Shown here: positions 35,053 through 42,421 of the stretch, one piece after another
How the letters are laid out: every line of letters starts with the position of its first letter
Position numbering within the stretch: position 1 is the stretch's first letter
Source of the DNA: JBAJNL01 sp036881885
Lineage (GTDB): Bacteria > Pseudomonadota > Alphaproteobacteria > Holosporales > Hepatobacteraceae
DNA length: 45,978 nucleotides
NCBI GenBank assembly: GCA_036881885.1
Contig: JBAJNL010000004.1
Span: 1-45,978 of the forward strand
Reading direction: 5' to 3'
Position numbers and translations under genes: made by a program
The notes under the pieces: generated by a model
The model's input: only the letters and a program-made list of their open reading frames with translations
The model's database searches: none
What the model was told of the DNA's origin: nothing

Positions 35053-35991
35053 TCAGCTCCTTTTTAATCGCTGTTTTAACATGGTCAAAGGCTCGATCAC
35101 CCCTAACACAACTATCAGTAAAAGCGGCACAACCATCATGCCAGCTATCATCATAAAAGGCTTTACAAACTTTTGCAGGCCCACATAAGCAAAAAGATGC
35201 TTTAACACCACGCAGCCCTCAAAAAAGAAAACCGTTGAAAGCACAATCAGAAAATTAAGCCACACAAAGCGCTCGTGCCCTACCCACAAAGAGCTTAGAA
35301 TCAACACACCAAAAAAGACGGCATAAAAAAATGAAGGCACGTGCCATGCATCATATTGTAGCGACACCGCCTTATCACGCAAGCGCAATAAACGATGGGC
35401 CAATGAAAGGTTAACCCACAAAACGCCGCCCCACGCCAAGCTGAACAGCGCAGGCATAAAAGGCCACACAGTGGGTAGCGTCTCTTTAAACGTGGGATTC
35501 TTCAACATCCATAAAGGCAGCGCCTTTAAAAGCATCTTAAGGGGAGGCAAAAAGTGCACCATCAACATTGTCAGCGCACACAAAAACGTAATCCAGGCAT
35601 ACCCTAAGCGCACCTCGAAAAAACGCCACTCTTTCCCGATGTTGCCCTTGACGACAAAAGAGTGTTTTTTTGTCTTTTTACCCGTACCACGCACCTTGAG
35701 CAAAAGGTAAGCAGGCGTTAGGCACAAAAAGGCAAAAAAGACAATGTAGGCCGGCGGCGCCAACACAAACAACACACAAAATGACGCGGCCGCCGACAGC
35801 CAAAACCCTTCATCAGCACCACCCAACGCAGCCATCAAAAGCGGCGCCGGGGCCACATAAGACAAAAACGCCAAGGGCGCAACGTAAAGCCCCAAGCTCA
35901 TCAAAACAGCCGCCACCAGCCCCTGCAAAAAAAACGCACGGTTCTGCTGTACAAATGCCATTAAAGAAGTGTTTTGGGGCTTTGACGCCAA
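35053..35991 (-). CDS. DUF2232 family membrane protein
   Basis: Inner-membrane protein of 312 residues with about seven to nine hydrophobic segments. Its position between rpsR and rplI is the standard alphaproteobacterial place of the DUF2232 family. The function is unknown. The likely start is the TTG at 35991, because AGGGAG lies six bases upstream. The next in-frame ATG (35961) has no ribosome site. The rplI ATG follows one base after its stop. Confidence 0.8.
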   Translation of the reverse strand: MASKPQNTSLMAFVQQNRAFFLQGLVAAVLMSLGLYVAPLAFLSYVAPAPLLMAALGGADEGFWLSAAASFCVLFVLAPPAYIVFFAFLCLTPAYLLLKVRGTGKKTKKHSFVVKGNIGKEWRFFEVRLGYAWITFLCALTMLMVHFLPPLKMLLKALPLWMLKNPTFKETLPTVWPFMPALFSLAWGGVLWVNLSLAHRLLRLRDKAVSLQYDAWHVPSFFYAVFFGVLILSSLWVGHERFVWLNFLIVLSTVFFFEGCVVLKHLFAYVGLQKFVKPFMMIAGMMVVPLLLIVVLGVIEPLTMLKQRLKRS

Positions 35992-36003
35992 GATTGGCTC
36001 CCT

Positions 36004-36336
36004 TTAGTCCGTTGTATAAGGCAACAAAGCAAGAAAGCGCGCACGCTTGATAGCCCGCGACAGCTCACGCTGTCTTTTAGCACTCACAAATGTCAAACGC
36101 CGCGGCATAATCTTGCCACGCTCTGTAATAAACTGCCTTAAAAGTTTAACGTTTTTATAGTCAATAGGCGTTTCATCACCTGCAAAGGGGCATACACGCA
36201 AACGCCGAAAAAAACCCTTGCTTTTGATAAAGCCTTTTTTCTCGGTGGGTGCATCCGTTTTGTTGGGCGCCGTTTGTGATGTGGTCTCTGTGGTCCCACG
36301 TGCAGTCGACCCTTTTTGTGCATCTGTAAAACTCAT
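36004..36336 (-). CDS. rpsR: 30S ribosomal protein S18, N-terminally extended
   Basis: Partner of S6 on the 30S platform. The core reads RRLRVCPFAGDETPIDYKNVK-like sequence, then ITERGKIMPRRLT and RELSRAIKRARFLALLPY. It has 110 residues against 75 in E. coli. The first 38 or so residues are Thr/Ser/Lys-rich and probably disordered. Its ATG overlaps the rpsF stop by one base. Confidence 0.94.
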   Translation of the reverse strand: MSFTDAQKGSTARGTTETTSQTAPNKTDAPTEKKGFIKSKGFFRRLRVCPFAGDETPIDYKNVKLLRQFITERGKIMPRRLTFVSAKRQRELSRAIKRARFLALLPYTTD

Positions 36337-36833
36337 CAGGACTCTCCTTGTTTGGCGACAACATCTTGCGAGCTATCGGCGGCCTTATTATCTGCAGGCA
36401 CGGCCTTTGACATGGTTGGTGCGGCCAACGCAACATCACGCTTAACGCCTGGGCGCATGCCGCCCCGTGTTTGCACTTTACCAAATTGCTCACGCTGCAA
36501 GTGTGATTGCGCCAGCACAGAGGGAGTCGTACCAAAATCATCGACCTTAATTTTTAAAAAGCGCAAAACATCTGGAGACAGACGCGCTTTGTGCTCAAGA
36601 TCAGCCAGCGAACCACCGGGCGCTTCGAAATGAAACAACAAAAAGTGCGCTTTTTTATTGCGCTGAATGGGGTATGCCAAACTAAGCAGGCCACAATATT
36701 CGGCATAACGCACATGGCCTTGGTTTTTAGCAATGACTTCTTTGAACGTTTCTTGTAAATCGTTAACGTGCGCTGTCGAGACATCTTGCCTGATCAGCAG
36801 CACCAGTTCGTACTTAATGGATAAATTTGACAC
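36336..36833 (-). CDS. rpsF: 30S ribosomal protein S6
   Basis: Platform protein of the 30S subunit. The N-terminus YELVLLIRQDVS and the segment LLSLAYPIQRNKKAHFLLFHF are typical. The C-terminal tail from about residue 110 is Ala/Lys-rich (165 residues against 131-135 in E. coli). The start is GTG with AAAGGAG four bases upstream. That ribosome site can pair with a leader segment (see 36834-36885). Confidence 0.94.
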   Translation of the reverse strand: MSNLSIKYELVLLIRQDVSTAHVNDLQETFKEVIAKNQGHVRYAEYCGLLSLAYPIQRNKKAHFLLFHFEAPGGSLADLEHKARLSPDVLRFLKIKVDDFGTTPSVLAQSHLQREQFGKVQTRGGMRPGVKRDVALAAPTMSKAVPADNKAADSSQDVVAKQGES

Positions 36834-36885
36834 AAAGCTCCTTTCGGGTTAAAACAGCCGGCAGCTCGACGCCGGCAAGGAAACT
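36834..36885 (-). promoter_or_regulatory. Possible S6:S18 autoregulatory leader of rpsF
   Basis: In the minus-strand leader a GCCGGC...GCCGGC hairpin (36857-36862 with 36871-36876) is flanked by TTCCTT (36877-36882) and AAGGAG (36838-36843). The last two can pair and would hide the ribosome-binding site. A CCCG lies next to it. This layout recalls the widespread rpsF leader bound by S6:S18. It was not folded or matched to a model. Confidence 0.4.
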
Positions 36886-36920
36886 CCACTTTAGCACGCC
36901 TTTCACCAAAAGCAAAGCGC

Positions 36921-36950
36921 TTACATTGACAAAAACAGGTTTGATATGCT
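36921..36950 (+). promoter_or_regulatory. Possible promoter of def
   Basis: TTACAT (36921-36926) and TATGCT (36945-36950) are 18 bases apart, with TG at the extended -10 position (TGATATGCT). The start would be near 36957, about 33 bases before the GTG of def. Confidence 0.4.
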
Positions 36951-36989
36951 GGAATTTCTGGAAACGAAAATCTTATCGAAAGGTGTGCT

Positions 36990-37568
36990 GTGGCTCTTTT
37001 AAACGTTCTTGAGGAACCTGACCCGCGTTTGCGCCGCAAGTCGGCTGCTGTTCCTTTAGTTGATGACACGGTGCGCACACATGCGCAAGACATGGTCGAA
37101 ACCCTTAAACATCTAGAAGGACACGGCCTGGCAGCTCCACAGGTTAATATTTTAAAACGCATTGTTGTGTATGATTTAGGCTCTTTTAAGGCGTCTCTTG
37201 GTGAGTTTTCAGATCCGCCTCACCAAATGCCTCATGAGATCGCTGGTGACGATGCCACGCGGTTTTGCGTCATGATTAACCCTGAAATCATAGAACGCTC
37301 ACCCGAGGAAGAGGTGCTGTCTGAAAACTGCTTCTCTGTGCCTTTGCTTAGCGTGCCGGTCAAACGGCCCGCCACAATACGTGTGCGTTTTTTAGACACC
37401 AAGGGGCAAACGCACGAAAAAACGGCAGATGGGTATTTAAGCCGCTGTATTCAACATGAAATCGACCATTTAGATGGCGTGCTGACCATTGATTACCTGT
37501 CTCCTCTTCGCAAAGGAATGGCTTTGCGCAAACTAGAAAAGGTCAAACGCAACGCACTCGCCCGTTAG
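36990..37568 (+). CDS. def: Peptide deformylase
   Basis: Removes the formyl group from new proteins. It has 192 residues. Motif 1 is GHGLAAPQ (44-51). Motif 2 reads ENCFS (112-116) where EGCLS is usual, but the metal-binding cysteine 114 is kept. Motif 3 is HEIDH (156-160). A stretch of about 15-20 extra residues precedes motif 2. The start is GTG with AAGG six bases upstream. It is divergent from rpsF. Confidence 0.92.
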   Translation: MALLNVLEEPDPRLRRKSAAVPLVDDTVRTHAQDMVETLKHLEGHGLAAPQVNILKRIVVYDLGSFKASLGEFSDPPHQMPHEIAGDDATRFCVMINPEIIERSPEEEVLSENCFSVPLLSVPVKRPATIRVRFLDTKGQTHEKTADGYLSRCIQHEIDHLDGVLTIDYLSPLRKGMALRKLEKVKRNALAR

Positions 37569-37591
37569 CGTTAAAAGGCCTTATGCGCAAT

Positions 37592-37624
37592 GCTTTTTAC
37601 ACGTTAAAAAGCGGTGTTTTTAAC
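37592..37624 (+). terminator. Possible terminator of def with alternative hairpins
   Basis: Stem GCTTTTTA/TAAAAAGC (37592-37599 with 37605-37612) is followed by GGTGTTTTT. A second stem GTTAAAAA/TTTTTAAC (37603-37610 with 37617-37624) overlaps it, so only one can form at a time. The stems are AT-rich, and the T-run is part of the second stem. Confidence 0.35.
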
Positions 37625-37693
37625 CCCCCAAGCACCACCCCTTTTTTAAGCAGTCCTCTCGTGGTGTGCTGATACCTGCTTGTTGTGCCTGCT

Positions 37694-37730
37694 AAGTGAA
37701 TCGCGCGGGGCTAAAGCCTTCGCGATGACG
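37694..37730 (+). repeat. Palindromic element, right half only (copy D)
   Basis: AAGTGAATCGCGCGGGGCTA, then AAGCCTTCGCGATGACG, matches the right arm of the full copies. The left arm is missing. Companion block 2 follows at once. Confidence 0.75.
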
Positions 37731-37732
37731 TT

Positions 37733-37818
37733 GACATCTATTTGCTTGATTTTGTTTAAAATTTGCTAAACTTGCGAATGGGGGAGAATGCCCTTCGCGC
37801 ACCTGAAATAAGTAAGAT
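37733..37818 (+). repeat. Companion block, copy 2
   Basis: It starts GACATCTATTTGCTTGATTT and includes ATTTGCTAAA, GGGGGAGAATG and CTTCGCGC. It is joined to a right-half palindrome on its left, as is copy 3. A full palindrome follows about 40 bp on. Confidence 0.8.
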
Positions 37819-37859
37819 TAAAAGAACACGGTCACAAAAAGGACAGACGTCACAATCAT

Positions 37860-37970
37860 GTCATTGCGAGGAGGAAACGAGGTTTCCGACGCGGCAATCC
37901 ATCTGTGCCTTAACCTCTGTCATTCGTAGCAAGTGGATCGCGCGGGATGCTTCGCATCTTCGCGATGACG
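37860..37970 (+). repeat. Nested palindromic element, copy C
   Basis: The outer arms are GTCATTGCGAGG / CTTCGCGATGAC. The left side hairpin is GGAAAC-GAG-GTTTCC and the right one GATGC-TTC-GCATC. Both differ in sequence from copies A and B but keep pairing. Confidence 0.9.
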
Positions 37971-38009
37971 ATGGGGGCTAAAGCGTTCACGATGGCAGTC
38001 ATTGCTCTC

Positions 38010-38606
38010 TTAGTGCAGCAAAGCGGGGGCAGCGGTCAAAAGCATTTGCCGTGTCTCAAAAAGAGGTAAGCCCAAAACGGTCGAGACATGTCCCTGCATC
38101 CAGGGCACAAACGCCCCAAACAAACCCTGCAGACGATAAACCGCCACACCTTTCCACTGCTCGCTTTCAACAAAAGCCTGGATCTCGGCCTTTGACAGGC
38201 TTTTCACCTTCACAAGCGCTTTCGCCACGCGTTGCGTCACCACTGGCGCTGCACCCTGCTTGGGCTGTCTGATCAGCGCCACAGCAGTCAGCACTTGATG
38301 GCGGCGTCCTGACAGCGCTTTCATTTGTGCTTTGGCCTCATCCGCGCTTTGGGCCTTGCGCAACATTTTTTGCCCCTTCACCACGATGGTATCGGCCACA
38401 AGCGACAAAGCGTCTGGATTGTTGTGCAATGCCTGCTCGGCTTTCAGCCTGGTAACCCGCTTCACATAGGCCTGCGGCTTTTCTGCTGCAAGCGGTGTTT
38501 CATCAACATCTTGCGGCTCAACACCAAAAGGCGCTTTGACAATGATCTTTAAAAGATCTTGTCGCCTGGGGGACGCTGACGCCAAAAGCAAGCGTGGCTG
38601 CAACAT
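38010..38606 (-). CDS. maf: Maf-family nucleotide pyrophosphatase
   Basis: Hydrolyses non-canonical or specific nucleoside triphosphates to monophosphates (house-cleaning enzyme). It has 198 residues, starting LLLASASPRR (6-15). DVDETP (38-43) and the VADTIV segment with the catalytic aspartate are present. The usual GKAG-Y-IQG motif reads GVAVYRLQG, and SYSNVVGLPL reads HVSTVLGLPL. The fold is clear but the substrate pocket may differ. The ATG starts MLQPRLL. Confidence 0.85.
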   Translation of the reverse strand: MLQPRLLLASASPRRQDLLKIIVKAPFGVEPQDVDETPLAAEKPQAYVKRVTRLKAEQALHNNPDALSLVADTIVVKGQKMLRKAQSADEAKAQMKALSGRRHQVLTAVALIRQPKQGAAPVVTQRVAKALVKVKSLSKAEIQAFVESEQWKGVAVYRLQGLFGAFVPWMQGHVSTVLGLPLFETRQMLLTAAPALLH

Positions 38607-38774
38607 AAAAGGCCCTTCTCACAAACAACTGAAGCTCTCAGCGTATCAAAAACTTTTCTTTCCCATAACCCACTGCAACAGAAAATAACAAGCAACCGCA
38701 TCACCGCGAACAGCCATGGATTATAAGGAGAACAAGGGACTTTTGACTCTTCATCACTTTAGCAAAGGAGGCAA

Positions 38775-39740
38775 CTAAGTCTTAGGATAAAACAAGACTT
38801 TATCGCCAAAGACATCGTACAATTTTTGAAACATCGTGTCTGAGTTAAGATTTGCGTTAAGATTCAACTCTCTCATCTGTGGTTCCCGTTTTAAAAGTTT
38901 CACAAGGTGTTGCATCGAACAAATGACCAGATACCATGTGTCATTAGAACCATTTCCGCTGTACAAAGAAAACCCATACAAGCCTGAATTCTGTAAAGGT
39001 GGCAGTTTGCTAAGTGTGCTGTTCACACCCCGCAACACTAATAATTCTAGCGTGTCGAAAGGAAAAAGCTCGAATTTGGCATCATCGATCCCACAGTCTA
39101 CCATATGTAATTCGCGCAAGGGCAAACGGCCTAGCATGCGCACAACCTCCTCAGTGACAGCACTCGCACATTGGAAATCTTCGATCCGAGGATTGTTTTT
39201 CACAATGCGCGCAAAAAGATTAACCTGCGCTGGATCACTGCCGTCTAAGGTCAACAAGCTCTCACAACTCAACTTTCGAAGGTTCTTCAGTTGCCCAAAC
39301 ACAGATTCAAGTTGCTCGGCGTCTGACAAGCATTCGCCAATATAGGGGGACATCTCAAAAGAACGCACATTCGCAAAGAGCGCCATTAACTTTTTTGTGT
39401 CACCAGATAAAAAGGTAAGATCGGATACATACAACGCAACAGCACGTGCAGCGTCTGCTAAAAGATCCTCTTTTGCCTCGGCGTCTGCGGGCACCGTTGA
39501 TTGCAGTATTTTGCAAGTCTCAGCGTCTAAACAAAATGGTTCAGAGGGCGGCATCATCGCCTTGCGTGGTACAGATTTGGCCACAGCAGATGTTGCGGTT
39601 TGCGATGCGCTGGGGTTTGCCGCTGCCGCCACAAGCTTGGGGCTTTCTTGCGTTTGGTCTTCCTTCTTAGGCGCCCAAAGCGGCATGCTGCCAAGACACA
39701 GCAGAAGGCATGTGTAAAATATGGTGTTTTTCATAGGCAT
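38775..39740 (-). CDS. Secreted leucine-rich-repeat-like protein (second)
   Basis: The protein has 321 residues and no named family was recognised. A signal peptide covers about 1-22 (cut near LWA). A low-complexity Ala/Ser/Thr/Lys stretch follows to about 65. The rest has loosely spaced leucine-rich segments ending in Cys or Asn (LRKLSCESLLTL, LRELHMVDCGIDD, LELLVLRGVN, MRELNLNANLN). The layout matches the protein at 32238-33767, but the basic patch is lacking. The ATG at 39740 has no ribosome site; an in-frame ATG lies two codons on. It may be a host-directed protein (inference). Confidence 0.6.
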   Translation of the reverse strand: MPMKNTIFYTCLLLCLGSMPLWAPKKEDQTQESPKLVAAAANPSASQTATSAVAKSVPRKAMMPPSEPFCLDAETCKILQSTVPADAEAKEDLLADAARAVALYVSDLTFLSGDTKKLMALFANVRSFEMSPYIGECLSDAEQLESVFGQLKNLRKLSCESLLTLDGSDPAQVNLFARIVKNNPRIEDFQCASAVTEEVVRMLGRLPLRELHMVDCGIDDAKFELFPFDTLELLVLRGVNSTLSKLPPLQNSGLYGFSLYSGNGSNDTWYLVICSMQHLVKLLKREPQMRELNLNANLNSDTMFQKLYDVFGDKVLFYPKT

Positions 39741-39753
39741 GACAACTATTCAC

Positions 39754-39762
39754 ATTATATCA
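39754..39762 (-). promoter_or_regulatory. Extended -10 element of the second LRR gene
   Basis: TGATATAAT on the minus strand is a perfect -10 with the TG extension. No -35 is seen at the right distance. The start would lie only about seven bases before the ATG, giving an almost leaderless message. Confidence 0.4.
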
Positions 39763-39829
39763 AATAGATCATTAGTATTTAGTGTTGTTTTGTCAATACC
39801 TTGTGGCAACCTTTAGCGCAATCTGCTCT

Positions 39830-39864
39830 GGGGATCTCGCTGGGCTAAAGCCTTCGCGATAACG
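39830..39864 (+). repeat. Palindromic element, degenerate right half (copy E)
   Basis: GGGCTAAAGCCTTCGCGATA, with ACG behind it, matches copy D and the right arms of full copies. Companion block 3 follows directly. Confidence 0.65.
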
Positions 39865-39866
39865 AG

Positions 39867-39953
39867 GACATCTATTTGCTTGATTTTGCTTAAAAATTTG
39901 CTAAATTTGCAGATGGTGGAGAATGTCTTGCGCATACTTAGAAGGAAAAAAAA
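39867..39953 (+). repeat. Companion block, copy 3
   Basis: It starts GACATCTATTTGCTTGATTT, then TTAAAAATTTGCTAAATTTG, GGTGGAGAATG and CTTGCGCA. It is closest to copy 2. Confidence 0.8.
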
Positions 39954-40240
39954 TGAAAGTGGTTGCCAGGCTCATCCTTTGCGATGATAAGAGAAACCAA
40001 GTAGTTATGCGCGACAACAGCCAAAATGATGCTTCACAACACCAACAAATGAGCTGACCTTGAAGGCAATATTGTTCGGATAAACTAAAAGAGCAAAGTC
40101 CGGCAAATGTCATCGAAAAGATGACACTATAAAAAGTGACCTTTTTTTAAAAACTGTCATATTAAAATATTTTTTCTTGCAATTGAGTTTTGCATGTGTG
40201 TGTGATTGAGTAGGACAAGGTAAAGAAAGAAACAAATGTT

Positions 40241-41506
40241 GTGCAAGCAGGTGTTCCCCCGGGGGTGACCCGTTTTTTAAAGCGCTATTTTAAGCCTGCC
40301 CTTGACGCGCCACCTGTTTGGCTGATTGCCATGGTTGCGGGCTTGCCCCTTTTTTCTGAAACCATGTACTCGCCGGCTTTGCCGCACATCGCGCGCGCGT
40401 TTGAAGCCAGCGGCACTTTGACAGCACAAACCTTTGCCATTTACCTGTTTGGCACAGCTGTTGGCACCATTTTTTGGGGCACACTGTCTGACTATTCGGG
40501 TCGCAAATCATCACTTTTGGGCGGTTTTTTGCTTTACACACTGGGCTGTGCGGGATGCTTTTTTGCCCCCTCTATTGGCATTCTTTTGTGTATGCGCCTG
40601 ATACAGGCCTTGGGCGCCAGTGTTGGCACCGTTTTAGGTCAAGCCATTTGCAATGACATCTTTCAGGGCAAACGCCGCCGCCAGGTTTTTTCAACAGTGG
40701 GCACGTTGCTAGCCATTGCGCCCGCTGTTGGCCCCACCGTTGGTGGGTTGATTGACCAAACACTGGGATGGCGCTTGATCTTTTTTGTGCTGATGCTGTG
40801 GGGCACCATGATGGTCGCATTGCTGGTCACCAAAATGCCCGAAACACACCCCAAAGAAAAGCGCACGCCACCGGCTACAAAACGCCTTTTAAAGCGTATG
40901 TACAAAGACCCCAAAGTTTTGGTGTGTGGTGCAGCGGTGGGGCTGTCGAACGGCCTCTTTTTCAGCTTTAACACCGAGGGGCCCTTTTATTTGATTAATA
41001 TGCTTGGGGTGTCGCCACTTTCTTACGGCCTGTGCTTTACGCTGCTGGCAACAATGACGGCCGCTGGCAGCTATACCTCAAGATATTTACATCACTTTTT
41101 TGATGCCTCGTTTATTTTAAAGCGCGGCCTTTACATGATGACGGTGGGCACTGTTCTTTTCTCGTTTGGCACTCTGTTTTTATGGCAAACAGCACAAACC
41201 ATGGCGTATCAGCTGTTTTTAACCTTGGCAGCCATGGCCGTTTTGGCTTTTGGACGAGGCCTGACCATTGCCAACTGCCTTGCGCTGGGGCTTGAAGATT
41301 ACGTGCGTGTGGCCGGTGCCGCAACGGCGCTTTTTGTCTGCTTTTACTACCTTGTCATCACGGCCACCACATCACTGATGGGTGTTTTGCACAACGATAC
41401 CCTTTATGTCATGCCCGCCTATTTTTGCTTTTTGGGCCTGCTGCTGTTAACACTCTCGTTTTTTGTTCCAAGCGCCACACCACCCGAGGAAGACCATGCA
41501 GCCTAA
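40241..41506 (+). CDS. MFS drug-resistance-type transporter, Bcr/CflA family
   Basis: Inner-membrane proton antiporter of 421 residues with about twelve helices. LFSETMYSPALPHIARAF is the family's first helix. GTLSDYSGRKSSLLGG is the loop 2-3 motif, and MRLIQALGASVGTVLGQAIC is the family signature. Known members export bicyclomycin, chloramphenicol or other small molecules; the substrate here is unknown. The start may be GTG 40241 or GTG 40265. The latter overlaps a ten-codon reading frame upstream. Its end overlaps the next gene by 11 bases. Confidence 0.85.
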   Translation: MQAGVPPGVTRFLKRYFKPALDAPPVWLIAMVAGLPLFSETMYSPALPHIARAFEASGTLTAQTFAIYLFGTAVGTIFWGTLSDYSGRKSSLLGGFLLYTLGCAGCFFAPSIGILLCMRLIQALGASVGTVLGQAICNDIFQGKRRRQVFSTVGTLLAIAPAVGPTVGGLIDQTLGWRLIFFVLMLWGTMMVALLVTKMPETHPKEKRTPPATKRLLKRMYKDPKVLVCGAAVGLSNGLFFSFNTEGPFYLINMLGVSPLSYGLCFTLLATMTAAGSYTSRYLHHFFDASFILKRGLYMMTVGTVLFSFGTLFLWQTAQTMAYQLFLTLAAMAVLAFGRGLTIANCLALGLEDYVRVAGAATALFVCFYYLVITATTSLMGVLHNDTLYVMPAYFCFLGLLLLTLSFFVPSATPPEEDHAA

Positions 41507-42332
41507 GACCCCCATCAACCGCTTGCTTAAAGATAATCTTGAAGCCATGTGGAATCTTTTAGCACAGCGCACCAAAGGATACCAGCAACACCTTACAGAC
41601 ACGATGCATTGTTTTAAAGCGCCAACCCATTTACCCTATTTCAATATGTGCTTTCAACGCACAGAAGAACCGTTGACCGATGGGGACAAGCGTATTGCAC
41701 ACTCTTTTTTTGCCGCACCACCCGGTGAAAGCCAAACAACGTTTTTGCAGATCGCAACATTAAAGCGCACTGACAAAGCCGTGCACGCCGAAACCCTAAG
41801 GCGCACTTTTTATCTACCCTTACAAGAAAATTTGGAACCATCGCTTTGCAAAACGGATAAGACGCTTCATCTTTCTGTCTTAGACCCTGCAACACCCAAA
41901 GCCGTTAAACAGCAGGCGCATCACAGTTTTTTTGAGTCCATGACCAGCGCCTTTAACTTGCCACCACACAGCGCACACACCTTGCTTGAACCCCTGCCTG
42001 TTTTTTGCCTTTTATATACATCTTATGAACGCCAAGACGAAAATGTTGGGCACTTGCTGGTTTTTTGTGATCCGCACAAAGTCGCCGGCGCCTATATGCC
42101 CAAAGGATCGCCTGACGTGCAACAGCAGCTACTATCGTATGCTGCAGTTGATTTACAAAAAAAGGGCCTGCACGCTCTTTTGTTTCCCTATAACCCCACC
42201 AAAGAAAACCCCATTGCGCCTTTGCTTGAGCTTGAAGACATATATCGTGCCGATCCGTTTGTCTCTGAATCCTTGTGGCAACAGGGCAGCGGCTCGCCTC
42301 TTTACACAGCAGCCCCCGTAACAGCTAACTAA
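41496..42332 (+). CDS. Protein of unknown function coupled to the Bcr/CflA transporter
   Basis: The protein has 278 residues, no signal peptide and no membrane helix, so it is probably cytosolic. I do not recognise the family. The C-terminal part VGHLLVFCDPHKVAGAYMPK (184-203), then a helix and LHALLFPYNPTKEN (225-238), faintly recalls the acetyl-CoA-binding half of GNAT acetyltransferases. That is only a hint. The ATG has GAGGAAG upstream and lies inside the transporter's end (11-base overlap). An upstream in-frame start at 41463 lacks a ribosome site. Confidence 0.7.
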   Translation: MQPKTPINRLLKDNLEAMWNLLAQRTKGYQQHLTDTMHCFKAPTHLPYFNMCFQRTEEPLTDGDKRIAHSFFAAPPGESQTTFLQIATLKRTDKAVHAETLRRTFYLPLQENLEPSLCKTDKTLHLSVLDPATPKAVKQQAHHSFFESMTSAFNLPPHSAHTLLEPLPVFCLLYTSYERQDENVGHLLVFCDPHKVAGAYMPKGSPDVQQQLLSYAAVDLQKKGLHALLFPYNPTKENPIAPLLELEDIYRADPFVSESLWQQGSGSPLYTAAPVTAN

Positions 42333-42421
42333 CGCTTCTGCCACAACCCCTTGACCCCACTGAAAAACAGCAAGTTTTAAGTGGCTTGCCAAGCATTGGG
42401 TTAAACGTTAGGTTTTGTACT

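Larger units (their letters stand above)
37569..38009 (+). other. Gene-free region between def and maf
   Basis: It holds, in order, a hairpin pair behind def, about 70 bases with no feature, a right-half copy of the palindromic element, companion block 2, about 40 bases of unassigned sequence and palindrome copy C. The last 40 bases contain a degenerate right end (GCTAAAGCGTTCACGATGGC). No gene was seen. Confidence 0.6.
39741..40240 (+). other. Gene-free region with repeat remnants
   Basis: It holds the LRR promoter region, a degenerate right-half palindrome, companion block 3 and a degenerate end TTTGCGATGATAAG near 39980. A perfect stem TGTCATC-GAAAA-GATGACA lies at 40108-40126 without a T-run behind it. 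The last 100 bases are AT-rich and form the upstream region of the Bcr/CflA gene. No gene was seen. Confidence 0.6.

Noticed and set aside
39901..40113. Minus-strand reading frame of 70 codons
   Set aside because: It lies in companion block 3 and repeat-derived sequence, has no ribosome site and no coding similarity. A similar frame at 33999-34253 ends in the same block, so the likeness is due to the repeat.
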